A stretch of DNA of 64,000 nt from CAYWXV01 sp964462535 (lineage in GTDB: Bacteria; Bacteroidota; Ignavibacteria; OLB7). The notes below the pieces were generated by a model. The model searched no databases. It was not told the DNA's origin and saw nothing but the letters and a program-made list of their open reading frames with translations. Both the position numbers and the translations under genes were made by a program. The stretch lies in the NCBI GenBank assembly GCA_964462535.1, contig CAYWXV010000005.1, forward strand, positions 1 to 64,000, in the 5' to 3' direction. Below are positions 52,367-62,088 of this stretch, in pieces (within the stretch, counting starts at the first letter, position 1; each line of letters begins with the position of its first letter).

Positions 52367-53521
52367 TTATTCCGGGGACGTCGCCGGTGGCGCCGTCGCG
52401 GCCGCAGGCTTCGAGGTTCGCTGCCTTGCCGCTCTGGCCTCCTTCGCCTTTCGTAACGCGTTGTAGTTGATAGATGCCGACAGACGCACCTCCGGCCGGA
52501 TGATTCCCCTGGATCTCAACACCTCCTCGGCAGTTACGTAGCGTTCACGATTCGGCAGTCCACCACGCGCCCCGGTCGGCACTTGCGACATCGGAATCAG
52601 CGCCTCTTCCACAGCCATTGGATCGGATGGCAGCTCGAGAATTCCATCGCGATTGGAGGTGAGGTCCAGCCATGGGCCATATCGCGGACGGGCAAAGTCG
52701 AAGATGTCGATGATAATGACGGGGGTGCCCGTGAATTCTATGACGCGCCCCTCGGAATTCAATTTGGCCGCATCACCCCACTCGAAAAGCCACTTCGCGT
52801 CGGTCATGAACTGGCGCACACACGAGTGAGAGACCGGACGCCCCGGCATCGTAAACTGGTGGAATGCGTTGCCTGCGTGATAGTGGAAGTTCCATGTGTA
52901 TGGGAGCTTCCAGTTGTCATTCAACGACGAGATTCGCAGACGCTCCTTCCAGTTCATCGCATACCTCCCGGGGAACGTCGGCTTCCGCTCGGTCCCGGTG
53001 TTGCAGGCGGCGAACCGTATTAATCGGCCATACTCGTAGCAGGCATACGACTGCATCTTATTCGATACCATCACAATCTTCGGAATCTTTGCCGCACCCG
53101 GGTACTTCATTGGGAAGACTGAATACGCGCGGAGATCGTTCACGATCGAGTCGGGAATGATCACGGTGTCCCCCACGCGGATGTAGCCATACTCCTTCCT
53201 GTTCATTGTAATGAGAATTCGGAACGGATCGGCCTCGCTCTCCGGTTTGCTTCGGGAGAACACCTTTCGGATCGAGTCTAGCATCGAACGCGACTTGATA
53301 TGAAGGCGGGTGTAATGTATCTGCGGGAAAACGGTGTCGGGTATTGATGGGACGCGGGCCAGCGAGTCTGCGCGACGAGCGGAATCGGTGCGGGCCGCCG
53401 AAGTATCAGCCCCCTCCTTTGATGGCTCACCCGATCCGCACGAAGACATTCCCACAGCGGAAAGCACGAGCATCATCGATGTTGCGACGAGTATACCTGT
53501 TGAGGTCGTGGCGAATCTCAT
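52367..53521 (-). CDS. L,D-transpeptidase (YkuD) lipoprotein
   Basis: A 384-residue lipoprotein with lipobox MSSC (Cys28) and a Ser/Ala/Asp-rich linker. A LysM-like segment sits near residues 100-125 (RILITMNRKEYGYIRVGDTVIIP). The YkuD domain spans about 145-275, with NTGTERKPTFPGRY and FHYHAGNAFHQFTMPGRPVSHSCVR. Cys234 in SHSCVR is the expected nucleophile. The usual motif is SHGC; here Gly is Ser. Such enzymes form 3-3 crosslinks in peptidoglycan or attach proteins to it. The C-terminal 100 residues carry a basic and Ala/Pro-rich tail. ATG 53521. Its stop lies 29 bases from the yihY stop, convergent. Confidence 0.88.
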   Translation of the reverse strand: MRFATTSTGILVATSMMLVLSAVGMSSCGSGEPSKEGADTSAARTDSARRADSLARVPSIPDTVFPQIHYTRLHIKSRSMLDSIRKVFSRSKPESEADPFRILITMNRKEYGYIRVGDTVIIPDSIVNDLRAYSVFPMKYPGAAKIPKIVMVSNKMQSYACYEYGRLIRFAACNTGTERKPTFPGRYAMNWKERLRISSLNDNWKLPYTWNFHYHAGNAFHQFTMPGRPVSHSCVRQFMTDAKWLFEWGDAAKLNSEGRVIEFTGTPVIIIDIFDFARPRYGPWLDLTSNRDGILELPSDPMAVEEALIPMSQVPTGARGGLPNRERYVTAEEVLRSRGIIRPEVRLSASINYNALRKAKEARAARQRTSKPAAATAPPATSPE

Positions 53522-53581
53522 TCGTGTGCCCCTGGACTTGATTCGTTGTTGGACTTCCGGATAACTATGCAGAGCGACGTC

Positions 53582-54658
53582 TCAAATGGATGCACCGGTG
53601 CGGAGCTTCTCGGCCCGATCAGCAACCTTGAGCGCTGTAATAATGTCGTCCAGCCCACCTTCGATCACCTCATTCAGCGGGTTGTTCTTCGCATCCCCTT
53701 CCAATCGGTGATCGGTGACCCGGTTCTGCGGCCAGTTGTATGTCCTGATCTTCTCCGAGCGATCACCCGACCCTACCTGTCCCTTGCGTTGTTCGGCATA
53801 CGCGCTATCTCTCTTCTCACGTTCAATCTCGTAGATCTTCGCACGCAGCATCTTCATCGCCCGCTCGCGGTTCTGAAGCTGTGAGCGCTCCTGTTGACAG
53901 GCAACCACTACACCTGTCGGGACGTGGGTCAGACGAACTGCGGTCTCAACCTTGTTGACGTTCTGCCCCCCTTTCCCACCGGAGCGAAACGTATCCATTT
54001 CAATGTCAGCGGGGTTGATGTCGACCTCGACCTCCTCCACCTCGGGAAGGACCGCGACCGTTGCCGCGGACGTGTGAATTCTCCCCTGCGCCTCGGTTTC
54101 GGGCACGCGTTGCACCCGGTGGGTTCCTGACTCAAATTTCATCGTACCGAAAACGTCGTCACCCGACAGCATGAACGAGAGTTCCTTGTACCCGCCCAGC
54201 TCCGATTCAGTGTGGTCAAGCGGTTCCAGCTTCCACCCTCGTTTGTCCGCATACCGCGAGTACATCCGAAACAGGTCACCAACGAAGAGAGCAGCCTCCT
54301 CCCCACCCGTGCCCGCCCGGATCTCAACGATACAGTTCTTTGAATCGTCTGGATCCTGAGGAATGAGAAGGAAGCGAATCTCCTCCTCCATTCCCTCTTG
54401 CCGCATTCGGAGCTCGGCATACTCCAGCTCTGCAAGTTCATGGAGTTCGCCGTCGGTCGTGTGCATCAGTTCCTCGGCTCCTACCAGATCGCGCATGAGC
54501 TTGTCGTACGCATGGTAGGCGTCGACGAGCGGACGAAGAGACCGTTGCTCGCGCATGGCGTCACGATAGGCAACACGGTCGGAAATGAGGCCCGGATCCC
54601 CGAGTCTCATTTCAATTTCTTCGTAGCGTCGGGCTATGTCGCGGAGCTTGTCGAGCAT
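53582..54658 (-). CDS. prfA: Peptide chain release factor 1
   Basis: Recognises UAA/UAG stop codons and hydrolyses peptidyl-tRNA. In 358 residues (normal length) it has the PET tripeptide of RF1 at 186-188 (the PxT codon-recognition motif, distinguishing it from RF2 SPF) and the catalytic GGQ at 230-232 in RSGGKGGQNVNKVETAV. The C-terminal DHRLEGDAKNNPLNEVIEGG is typical. ATG 54658. The LDT gene is downstream on the same strand with a 60-base gap. Confidence 0.98.
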   Translation of the reverse strand: MLDKLRDIARRYEEIEMRLGDPGLISDRVAYRDAMREQRSLRPLVDAYHAYDKLMRDLVGAEELMHTTDGELHELAELEYAELRMRQEGMEEEIRFLLIPQDPDDSKNCIVEIRAGTGGEEAALFVGDLFRMYSRYADKRGWKLEPLDHTESELGGYKELSFMLSGDDVFGTMKFESGTHRVQRVPETEAQGRIHTSAATVAVLPEVEEVEVDINPADIEMDTFRSGGKGGQNVNKVETAVRLTHVPTGVVVACQQERSQLQNRERAMKMLRAKIYEIEREKRDSAYAEQRKGQVGSGDRSEKIRTYNWPQNRVTDHRLEGDAKNNPLNEVIEGGLDDIITALKVADRAEKLRTGASI

Positions 54659-54831
54659 CGACAGTCGGTTGTTGTTATGTTACCGAGTCCCGGGCAGCCC
54701 TTACCTGTACAGAAGAGACGTAGGCGGCTCCCGACTGAACGGAGTATCCAGTCTGCCACTGAAACGAGGGACATGGGTTAACACGCAGCGGCGGGGAGCA
54801 AATCTAGCAATTCCCTCACGATAGAATTCCG

Positions 54832-56397
54832 ATGATTGGGGCCGGGTTACCACATACGATCGTCCGGTTTCGCCTCCTGATTGGCGTCGTTCTGGCAGGG
54901 ACTGGACTCGCCTGCGCCGGAGGGAGCAGGGGCACAACCGTTGTGAATCGCGGTCCCTCCGCTGCGGGCCCCCACGAGGAAGCGAATCTCCATCACAACG
55001 ACGAGCGGCGCTCCCAAACGTGGGAACAGCGAATTGTTGAGCGGAACTTCATCGAAGGATCGATCCTGCAGATGCGGGGCCTATATCCTGAAGCGATCGC
55101 TCGATATCGAATTGCACTGCAATTCGCCCCACGCAATTCGACGATCCACTTTGCAATCGCAAAAGCATACCGTCTCTCCGGTCGATCCGATTCGGCCGTG
55201 TTTCACTCGGAGCTTGGGGTCCGAATCGATTCGACGAATGCGGATGCCGTTGAGATGCTCGCCGAGCTGCTCCGCGAACGTGGATACCCGGCCGCCTCCG
55301 CTGCACAGTACGAAGCCCTCGTTCGTCTGGATGTCGACCGTCTTCAGGCGCGATTTGAGCTAGCGCGAATGATTGAAAGCGAAGACCCGAGTCGGGCAAT
55401 TCATCACCTCCGCTATCTGGCGGCCCGCCTTCCGGACGATGATGTCGTCGCATTTGCGCTCGCGGACCTCCAACGAAACGCCAAAGACACTGTTGGCGCC
55501 GTCGTCACTCTCGTGCGCTTGATCGACGCGAATCCCGATGACATTGACGTCAGCCAGGCGGTGGTTCTTTACATGCTGGAGCTGGGACATATGGAGCGGA
55601 TGCTCCCGGTTGCCAAGCGACTTTCAAGAAGCGGACAGCGGTCGCGGGCTGACGAATCGCTCATGGACATTGTGTCGGCGACCCTCCAGATCGGACTGGA
55701 GCGGAACGATGTAGGGGTTCGTGACTGGGGTCGCGATCTCGTAGGGTTGTTGCGTGATCGTGAATGGGGGGACCGTTCTCAGATGCTTGCCGTCGCTCAA
55801 CTGGCGCTGATGACGGACGATTCAACAAACGCGGACGCGCTGGTTGCCAGGGCTATCGACTCCGATGCGGGAGATGAGAGAGTCACTTCTCTCCTCCGCT
55901 CGTACGTCGAACAGCGTCGTTACAAGCGGGCGGAGGCACTTCTGCAAATCGCGGCGCGGAGTCCAGGCGCTCGATCAGAGACGTACATTCTGCTGGGGAT
56001 CGTGGAGCGCGAGACGGGACGACTACGAGACGCGGAACGCCATTTCAGAAGGGCAACGGCAATCACGCAATCTGCTTCTGCCTACGAAGAGCTGGGCTGG
56101 ATACGATACCTTCGTGGCGATTTCGATGGCGCCCTTCGGTATATTCAACGTTCTTTGGATTTGGGTGGTCCCAACGGGCGACTTTGCGAACGATTGGGGT
56201 TGACATATGAGGCGCGTGGAGAGCGTGAGAAAGCTCTTGACGCCTATCGTCTGTCTCTTGACCTTGCTCCCGACAATCCTCATCTCCGGGAACGGATTGG
56301 AACCCAGCCGTTCGACGCCGATGTACCATCCCATTCGTCGACCTCCAGTTTGGAAGCGGACGAGCAACAGAATAGGAACTCAGGTCCCACGCCATGA
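54832..56397 (+). CDS. Tetratricopeptide repeat lipoprotein or secreted protein
   Basis: A 521-residue protein with an N-terminal hydrophobic segment and TGLACAGG, a lipobox-like site (Cys28, though -3 is Gly rather than Leu). About ten TPR-type helix pairs follow, clearest at RGLYPEAIARYRIALQFAPR, GRLRDAERHFRRATAITQ, RGDFDGALRYIQRSLDLG and RGEREKALDAYRLSLDLAPD. TPR arrays are protein-protein scaffolds. The stop overlaps the next start by ATGA. It heads a run of envelope genes including LptD; it may be a scaffold for outer-membrane assembly, which is inference. Confidence 0.88.
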   Translation: MIGAGLPHTIVRFRLLIGVVLAGTGLACAGGSRGTTVVNRGPSAAGPHEEANLHHNDERRSQTWEQRIVERNFIEGSILQMRGLYPEAIARYRIALQFAPRNSTIHFAIAKAYRLSGRSDSAVFHSELGVRIDSTNADAVEMLAELLRERGYPAASAAQYEALVRLDVDRLQARFELARMIESEDPSRAIHHLRYLAARLPDDDVVAFALADLQRNAKDTVGAVVTLVRLIDANPDDIDVSQAVVLYMLELGHMERMLPVAKRLSRSGQRSRADESLMDIVSATLQIGLERNDVGVRDWGRDLVGLLRDREWGDRSQMLAVAQLALMTDDSTNADALVARAIDSDAGDERVTSLLRSYVEQRRYKRAEALLQIAARSPGARSETYILLGIVERETGRLRDAERHFRRATAITQSASAYEELGWIRYLRGDFDGALRYIQRSLDLGGPNGRLCERLGLTYEARGEREKALDAYRLSLDLAPDNPHLRERIGTQPFDADVPSHSSTSSLEADEQQNRNSGPTP

Positions 56398-57170
56398 TGA
56401 AATCGATCGTAAGTGGCCTTTCGGCGGCAGCGCTGGGGCTCGCCCTTGCCGCATGTTCCAGTGGATCCACCACGCGTGCCGACAACGACGAAGCCAAGGC
56501 CCTGTTGGAGCGCCTCCGCGACAGCTATTCCTCCACCCCATCGTTGAATATTCTGGGAAAGATGAAGGTGTCAGGCGTGCCCGCAACGGTGTGGTTCGAC
56601 GCGCTGGCGCGAAGCCGTGACTCGCTGAAGATTGGGTTGACGGGTCCATTCAGTATTCCGGTTGGCGCTCTGTCGGCCACGCGAGAGTCCTTTCTCTTCT
56701 ACAACGCCCAGGAAGGGACCGCCTACGAAGGGCGGCCGGATCGCGAGACATTCGCAAAGCTCATGATGATCGACCTGGACTATGAACAGATGGTCTCCAT
56801 GATTCGGGGTGAACTCCCGCATATTCCAAACGACGGGGAGTTTCAGGCGGACATGGTTTCCGGCAACATGCGCTACACCATGATTCATGGCGGAGCGAAG
56901 GAGTCGTTCACGATTGATCCAGCGAATCTTGCAGCGGTCGACTTTCGGCGATGGAGAACCGAAGGCGAACGAGACGTGGTCGAACTCTCGATGCGGTTCA
57001 GCGATTATATCCGTGTGGGGGGACGCACGGTTCCACGCAAAGGAATTGTCGAGGTGAACAACGGAACGCAGACGGTTACGATCGATGTGGACAAGGCGTA
57101 CGATACGATCGACTCGGATCGTTCGATGATTGTCGACCTCCCTCCGGGCACACCAAGGAAGAGGATCTGA
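56394..57170 (+). CDS. DUF4292 lipoprotein, LolB-like
   Basis: A 258-residue lipoprotein with lipobox LAAC (Cys21). The mature protein fits the DUF4292 family, a LolB-like fold of the outer-membrane lipoprotein acceptor type. Segments include SLNILGKMKVSGVPATVWFDALARSRDSLKIGLTGPFSIPVGALSAT. ATGA overlap with the TPR gene and a nine-base gap to lptD place it firmly in the operon. Together with the LolA-like gene at 50711 it may complete a lipoprotein-sorting route; that link is inference. Confidence 0.83.
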   Translation: MMKSIVSGLSAAALGLALAACSSGSTTRADNDEAKALLERLRDSYSSTPSLNILGKMKVSGVPATVWFDALARSRDSLKIGLTGPFSIPVGALSATRESFLFYNAQEGTAYEGRPDRETFAKLMMIDLDYEQMVSMIRGELPHIPNDGEFQADMVSGNMRYTMIHGGAKESFTIDPANLAAVDFRRWRTEGERDVVELSMRFSDYIRVGGRTVPRKGIVEVNNGTQTVTIDVDKAYDTIDSDRSMIVDLPPGTPRKRI

Positions 57171-57179
57171 TCGTTCGCG

Positions 57180-59777
57180 ATGATCAAGCAGCGTGTCATC
57201 TCAAGCGTCATGGCGTCCATCGTGTTCGTCGCAGCTCTTTGCACCGCAATTGACGTTTGCGCACAGGACCGGGAAGGGGATGTCCCGCGAACGCGCGTTG
57301 ACACGCTCGGCCAGGATTCCATGCGTGTCGAGACCGGGAGGCGATCCGAGATCGACACGATCGTCTCGTACCATGCTCGTTCCATCGTCAATGATATCGT
57401 CGGGCGGCGGCTCCTGCTCTACGGTGACGCCGAGGTGGTGTACGGCGACCAGCGACTAACGGGACACTACATCGAACTCGATTTCAACGGATCGACGCTG
57501 TATGCCCGTGCATTCTATGACTCGACTACTGGACAGTTCTCGGAAGTGCCGGTGTTCCGGGACGGCTCGCAAGAGGTGACGGCGAATGAGATCAAGTACA
57601 ATTTCAAGACGAAGCGTGCGGTCTTGACGGCCGCGGAATCGCAGTTCCAAAGTGGTTTCTACTTCGCCGAGAAGACCTATCGAATCGCCCCCAACACTGT
57701 TTACATTCAAGACGGACGCTACACCACGTGCGATGCCCCGCATCCACATTTCTATTTCTCGGCGCCCGAAATGAAAGTGGTCGAGAACGACAAGGTCTTC
57801 GCGGATCAGGTGACGCTCAACGTAGCCGATGTTCCGGTCTTTTTTATCCCGTTTGGAGTCTTCTTCGCCAGCCGTTCTGGAAAGCAATCGGGCATCATCC
57901 TGCCGGACCTACCTCCTACGGTCGACGCCACGCGTGGTGTCGTTTTCCGTGGCCTTGGATTCTTCTGGGCCGGGAATGACTACGTGGACGCGTTGGCAAC
58001 CACCGATCTCTATATGAAAGGTGGCGTCACAGTCCGCGGAACGCTCCGCGGACGCGTCAATTCGATCCAGCTCGAGCGCTCTCAGCTCGATTTGACGTGG
58101 GCCTTGTCCCGAACGGATCCAGACAATCCATTTGATGAGAGCTGGATTGTCAACTATTCGCACAATCAGAAGATTGGTCGCGTCTCCAGCGTGAGTGGCA
58201 ACATCAATTTCACGACGCAGAACGCGATCAGAAATTCGACAAACGTCGGAGATCGCACCGCCCTGGGTTCGGACATCACCCGTCAGGAGGTAGCGTCAAA
58301 TATCTCCTTCACAACGACTCTGTGGGGACTGGGAATAACGACCGGGTACAGGCGTTCGCAGAATATTGTCAACAACGAGTTGACGCAGTCAATTCCGCTG
58401 AGTATAAACCTTCCGAACTACACGCCCTTTTCGGATTCGAAATACGAGAGTTTCCCGCTCCGCTCGCTGTCGCTGGGATATTCAACAAACGTGCAACTGG
58501 AGGGGGTGCGCCTTGGCCCCCTTCCACCTGATAGCACGACGTTCAAGACGGAGGACGTACGTTTTGGCGTGACACATCGTCCGACAATTTCACTCCCCGT
58601 CAGATTCGATTATCTCACGTTCACTCCGTCCGTGAACTACACGGAGAGCTGGTTCCGCCGACGTATCGTGAAGGAGAACGATGGTACGAGTGTGGTTTCG
58701 AGATTCGAGGGGGGGTTCCGCCGCGCATCGTCTTACGCGTTCGGTCTGTCGGCATCTACACGCTTCTACGGGATTGTGCAGCCGGGCATTCTCGGCATTA
58801 CGGCATTGAGACATGTCGTCACGCCAACAGTCTCGCTTTCGTACACCCCCGACTTTGGGAGGCCCGAATACGGATATGTTGACAGCGTGTTCGACCCGGG
58901 CCTCAACCGAATGGTTGCCTATTCAATCTTCGAGGGAGACGTTTCGGCAGCATCCATTCCGCCTACGTTCGGTAGCCAGACGGTAGCATTCAGTCTGAAC
59001 CAGACATTTCAGGCGAAGATTGCGCAGGGGGACACGCTGCCAGACAGAAAGGTCGACCTGCTGTCGTTGACGACTAGCGTCAACTACAATGCCGCTGCGC
59101 CAGGGAACATTAGGTGGAGCCCGATATCGCTCTCCGCAAGCACAAACCTGGGGCAGATCGGTAATCTTACCGCTTCGGGTTCGTTTGACATATACGACTA
59201 CGACACGTTGGGTGTGCGCAAGCCGGAACTGCTTGCCAGGAATGGTCGTGGCCTGGTTCGCACGACGTCCTTCAGCGTGTCAGTCTCAACCTCGTTTAGC
59301 GATCAGGGCTTTAGCGCGGGCCTCCTTCCGACTCCGGTAACTACGGACACGTCAAAAGTGCGCAGGTCGCGATTCGATTTTTCGCAGATCCCGTTCGACG
59401 ACAATGAGTTCTTTGGGGAGACGGTGCGTGGGCGATCCAACTTCATCCTACCGTGGAGAATCGGATTTACCACTACATGGAACTACTCGCCGCGGTTCTC
59501 GGCTACGAAACCCGTGGGATACTCTCCACATTCGTTGAATATCATCACGAATCTCGAGCTGTCGTTGACGCCAACTGTTCGCCTGTCGTCGGGTGGCACC
59601 TACAATCTGGATGCCGGGAAATTCCTTGTTCCCAGCATCAGTCTGACCAAGGACCTCCACTGCTGGAGTCTTTCGTTCAACTGGTATCCGCCAGGAGGTA
59701 CAAGCAGTGGGTACTACTTCCGCCTTGGGCTGAACGCCGCGGAGCTGCAGGATGTAAAGATTGAGCGCCAGGAATAG
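57180..59777 (+). CDS. lptD: LPS-assembly protein LptD
   Basis: An 865-residue outer-membrane translocon that inserts LPS into the outer leaflet. It has a signal peptide (SSVMASIVFVAALCTAIDVCA). The OstA/LptA-like beta-jellyroll covers about residues 60-210 (LLLYGDAEVVYGDQRLTGHYIELDFN, VTANEIKYNFKTKRAVLT). The LptD barrel domain starts near 220 with VFFIPFGVFFASRSGKQSGIILP. Repeated long strands continue to the C-terminus. Shorter than E. coli LptD but normal for Bacteroidota. No LptE gene was recognised beside it. Confidence 0.93.
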   Translation: MIKQRVISSVMASIVFVAALCTAIDVCAQDREGDVPRTRVDTLGQDSMRVETGRRSEIDTIVSYHARSIVNDIVGRRLLLYGDAEVVYGDQRLTGHYIELDFNGSTLYARAFYDSTTGQFSEVPVFRDGSQEVTANEIKYNFKTKRAVLTAAESQFQSGFYFAEKTYRIAPNTVYIQDGRYTTCDAPHPHFYFSAPEMKVVENDKVFADQVTLNVADVPVFFIPFGVFFASRSGKQSGIILPDLPPTVDATRGVVFRGLGFFWAGNDYVDALATTDLYMKGGVTVRGTLRGRVNSIQLERSQLDLTWALSRTDPDNPFDESWIVNYSHNQKIGRVSSVSGNINFTTQNAIRNSTNVGDRTALGSDITRQEVASNISFTTTLWGLGITTGYRRSQNIVNNELTQSIPLSINLPNYTPFSDSKYESFPLRSLSLGYSTNVQLEGVRLGPLPPDSTTFKTEDVRFGVTHRPTISLPVRFDYLTFTPSVNYTESWFRRRIVKENDGTSVVSRFEGGFRRASSYAFGLSASTRFYGIVQPGILGITALRHVVTPTVSLSYTPDFGRPEYGYVDSVFDPGLNRMVAYSIFEGDVSAASIPPTFGSQTVAFSLNQTFQAKIAQGDTLPDRKVDLLSLTTSVNYNAAAPGNIRWSPISLSASTNLGQIGNLTASGSFDIYDYDTLGVRKPELLARNGRGLVRTTSFSVSVSTSFSDQGFSAGLLPTPVTTDTSKVRRSRFDFSQIPFDDNEFFGETVRGRSNFILPWRIGFTTTWNYSPRFSATKPVGYSPHSLNIITNLELSLTPTVRLSSGGTYNLDAGKFLVPSISLTKDLHCWSLSFNWYPPGGTSSGYYFRLGLNAAELQDVKIERQE

Positions 59778-59837
59778 CTGACGCTCCGTACGCAATCGAA
59801 ATCAATAGTCGTTCCACACAACAGGACCTGTTAGGAA

Positions 59838-60689
59838 ATGCGCGTTCTCCTCTTGCCGTTGATGCTGTTTTCGGCGCTCGTCGTATTAGCGTGCGGTGGA
59901 TCGTCGAAATCCACGGCCTCGCGCGACACGATCTCAACGCCGTCCGGCTTGCGGTACGTTGTGATTCGCGAGGGAGATGGTGACATCGCGGCCGTGGGTG
60001 ACAGGCTGCTCGTGGATTACGCCGGCTACCTTACGGACGGTCGGGTCTTCGACACCTCGATTGACTCCATAGCCAACATTCATGGACTCGAGACGGGCGG
60101 ATCGAGGCGACCGATTCAATTCAGGCTGGGTGGCGGCGAAGTAATCAAGGGCTGGGACGAGGCGTTCGCCCTGAATATGCGTGTTGGTGAGTCCCGAAGA
60201 CTGATTATTCCCCCTTCGCTTGGGTATGGCACAAAGGGGAGCGGCGCGATTCCACCCAGCGCCCTCCTGGTATTCGACGTGCATCTCCTCAAGATCCTCC
60301 CCGAAGACACGGTGACCACAATGGATGGCCTGAGGTACATTGACCGTCTTCCCGGAAAGGGGAAGCTGATTCAGAAAGGAATGCAGGTCAAGGTGGACTA
60401 TGCCGGCTATCTGATGAGTGGCAAGTTATTCGACACGTCGATTGAGGCAGTAGGGACCGAGCACGGATATGACAGAGGGGGATATCCGTTCGAGCCATTT
60501 TCATTCACGGCAGGGCGGGGAGAGGTCATTCAGGGCTGGGATATTGGTCTCACGACGAACATGCGCGTCGGCGGTAGACGACGACTAATTGTTCCCCCGG
60601 GCCTCGGTTACGGTCAGTATGGGTCGCCACCGACGATCCCACCAAATGCAACACTCGTCTTCGACGTTGAGGTACTGGAGGCGCGATGA
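59838..60689 (+). CDS. Tandem FKBP-type peptidyl-prolyl isomerase lipoprotein
   Basis: A 283-residue lipoprotein (lipobox VLAC, Cys19) with two FKBP domains. The first covers about residues 35-155 (VDYAGYLTDGRVFDTS, VIKGWDEAFALNMRVGESRRLIIPPSLGYG). The second covers about 160-283 (VDYAGYLMSGKLFDTS, VIQGWDIGLTTNMRVGGRRRLIVPPGLGYG). The active-site segments YAGYL, VFDTS/LFDTS and the PP-LGYG loop are kept in both, so both may be active. Periplasmic location suits folding of outer-membrane proteins such as LptD next door. The next gene overlaps by four bases. Confidence 0.95.
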   Translation: MRVLLLPLMLFSALVVLACGGSSKSTASRDTISTPSGLRYVVIREGDGDIAAVGDRLLVDYAGYLTDGRVFDTSIDSIANIHGLETGGSRRPIQFRLGGGEVIKGWDEAFALNMRVGESRRLIIPPSLGYGTKGSGAIPPSALLVFDVHLLKILPEDTVTTMDGLRYIDRLPGKGKLIQKGMQVKVDYAGYLMSGKLFDTSIEAVGTEHGYDRGGYPFEPFSFTAGRGEVIQGWDIGLTTNMRVGGRRRLIVPPGLGYGQYGSPPTIPPNATLVFDVEVLEAR

Positions 60690-61360
60690 GAATCCTGCGC
60701 ATACGGTCGAGGGGACTAAAGGCACCGCGCTCAATTGTGACCAACGGTCTTGCGCTGCTTGCACTATTCGTGTGTGCCGTTGTGGTGGGATACCTCCTCT
60801 TGTTCAACGCGCGGCCAGCCGACACGCCACACCAGTTCGACCTGGCCTCGACACTGCGCGACGTTGATTCATTGAGCTCTTACTCGGTTGAGATCGCTGT
60901 TCCAATAGAGGTTCGAGCGCGGCCCGTTCGGATCGACGACCACGTGGTAGATGCCGGACATCCATCGCGTGACATCGCGGCATTCCCACGTCAGCCTGCC
61001 GATAGCGGCGCGCCGGTACTCATGCAGATCGGAACGGTCGCTACCTACGGAACCTCGATCGATATGGAATCTGTCAAGGTCACGGATGAGGTTCTGGAAC
61101 TCCCCACGCCGTTGGCATCGCTCCGCGACATAGCTCGGATGCCGTCGCGCGATCGCATCATTCAACGCATGCCCACCAGATCAGACTCCGTGCAGCCGGC
61201 GTTGACCGAGGAGGCGGCGCAGCAAGCGCTCGTGGGGGCGAGAAGGCTCGCGGAGCGAGATAGCAGCGCGTTACTTGCCACGTCCGCAAGGGCACGGCGC
61301 GTACTCGAGGTCGTGGCTCGACAATCGGGCCGCAGGGTCGTCTTCACGGAGGCCAAATGA
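60686..61360 (+). CDS. Single-pass membrane protein of unknown function
   Basis: A 224-residue protein with a basic N-terminus (MRILRIRSRGLKAPRS) and one transmembrane helix (about residues 20-40, LALLALFVCAVVVGYLLLF). The rest is periplasmic by the positive-inside rule. Its C-terminal half is Arg/Ala-rich and probably helical (EEAAQQALVGARRLAERDSSALL). No family recognised. Overlaps the FKBP gene and the DUF3891 gene by four bases each, so it is surely transcribed and translated with them. Confidence 0.8.
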   Translation: MRILRIRSRGLKAPRSIVTNGLALLALFVCAVVVGYLLLFNARPADTPHQFDLASTLRDVDSLSSYSVEIAVPIEVRARPVRIDDHVVDAGHPSRDIAAFPRQPADSGAPVLMQIGTVATYGTSIDMESVKVTDEVLELPTPLASLRDIARMPSRDRIIQRMPTRSDSVQPALTEEAAQQALVGARRLAERDSSALLATSARARRVLEVVARQSGRRVVFTEAK

Positions 61361-62088
61361 TCCTCCGCCCGACCCCACAGGGCCCAATCGCCATTCGCCA
61401 GCAGGACCACGCTGCGTTTTCCGCTTTCCTGCTGGAGCATTGGTCGGATCATGGATTTCCGAATGACCCGGAGCGCGAGCGCATCATTGCGGCCGCGCGT
61501 CGTCACGATGATGGATGGATCGATGTTGACGACGCACCAACGCTCGACCCTGAGTCAGGCTACCCCATCAACTTCGTGTCGGTCGGTCCGGAGCTGGCCA
61601 TCAGCATCTGGCGCAACGGCACTCGTCAGGCTCTTCAGAGGGACCCTTGGGAGTGCCTGCTTGTCACCCACCATGCCTATTCGATCAACGAGCTCGCCCA
61701 CAAGCGTGATCCTGAGTGGAAGGGCTTCTTTACCGAGTTCGCAAGACAGCGAGCCGAGCTCCGAAGCAAGCTCGGTCTGACGCATCCGGATGTGGAGCGT
61801 GCCTATTCATATCTACGAATGGTCGACTGGTTTTCACTTCGGTTCTGCGCAGCGACCGATCTCGGTCAGGAGAAACCAGAAACGTACGGTGGATATGGGT
61901 TCCGGAGCGATGGCGCGGAGTTTCAGTTCCGGCCGTACCCGTTCGATTCGCCTGAATTGTTCTACGAGCTGCCGGTTTGCAGGCTCTCTCCCGATGGGTA
62001 CGCGCGGCCGGAAGACCTGCGACAGGCGCTTGCCCAGACGGACGTCCTCGCAATTCATATCTCCCCCCTTCCCCGAACACGGCGATGA
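61357..62088 (+). CDS. DUF3891 family protein
   Basis: A 243-residue cytoplasmic protein matching DUF3891, found in many bacteria without a known role. Segments include IAIRQQDHAAFSAFLLEHW, the His/Asp-rich IIAAARRHDDGWIDVDDAP and VTHHAYSINELAHKR. The His/Asp clusters (RRHDDGW, THHAYS) could bind a metal in an HD-like way, an inference. Both ends overlap neighbours by ATGA: the membrane protein gene before it and thiN after it. Confidence 0.82.
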   Translation: MILRPTPQGPIAIRQQDHAAFSAFLLEHWSDHGFPNDPERERIIAAARRHDDGWIDVDDAPTLDPESGYPINFVSVGPELAISIWRNGTRQALQRDPWECLLVTHHAYSINELAHKRDPEWKGFFTEFARQRAELRSKLGLTHPDVERAYSYLRMVDWFSLRFCAATDLGQEKPETYGGYGFRSDGAEFQFRPYPFDSPELFYELPVCRLSPDGYARPEDLRQALAQTDVLAIHISPLPRTRR

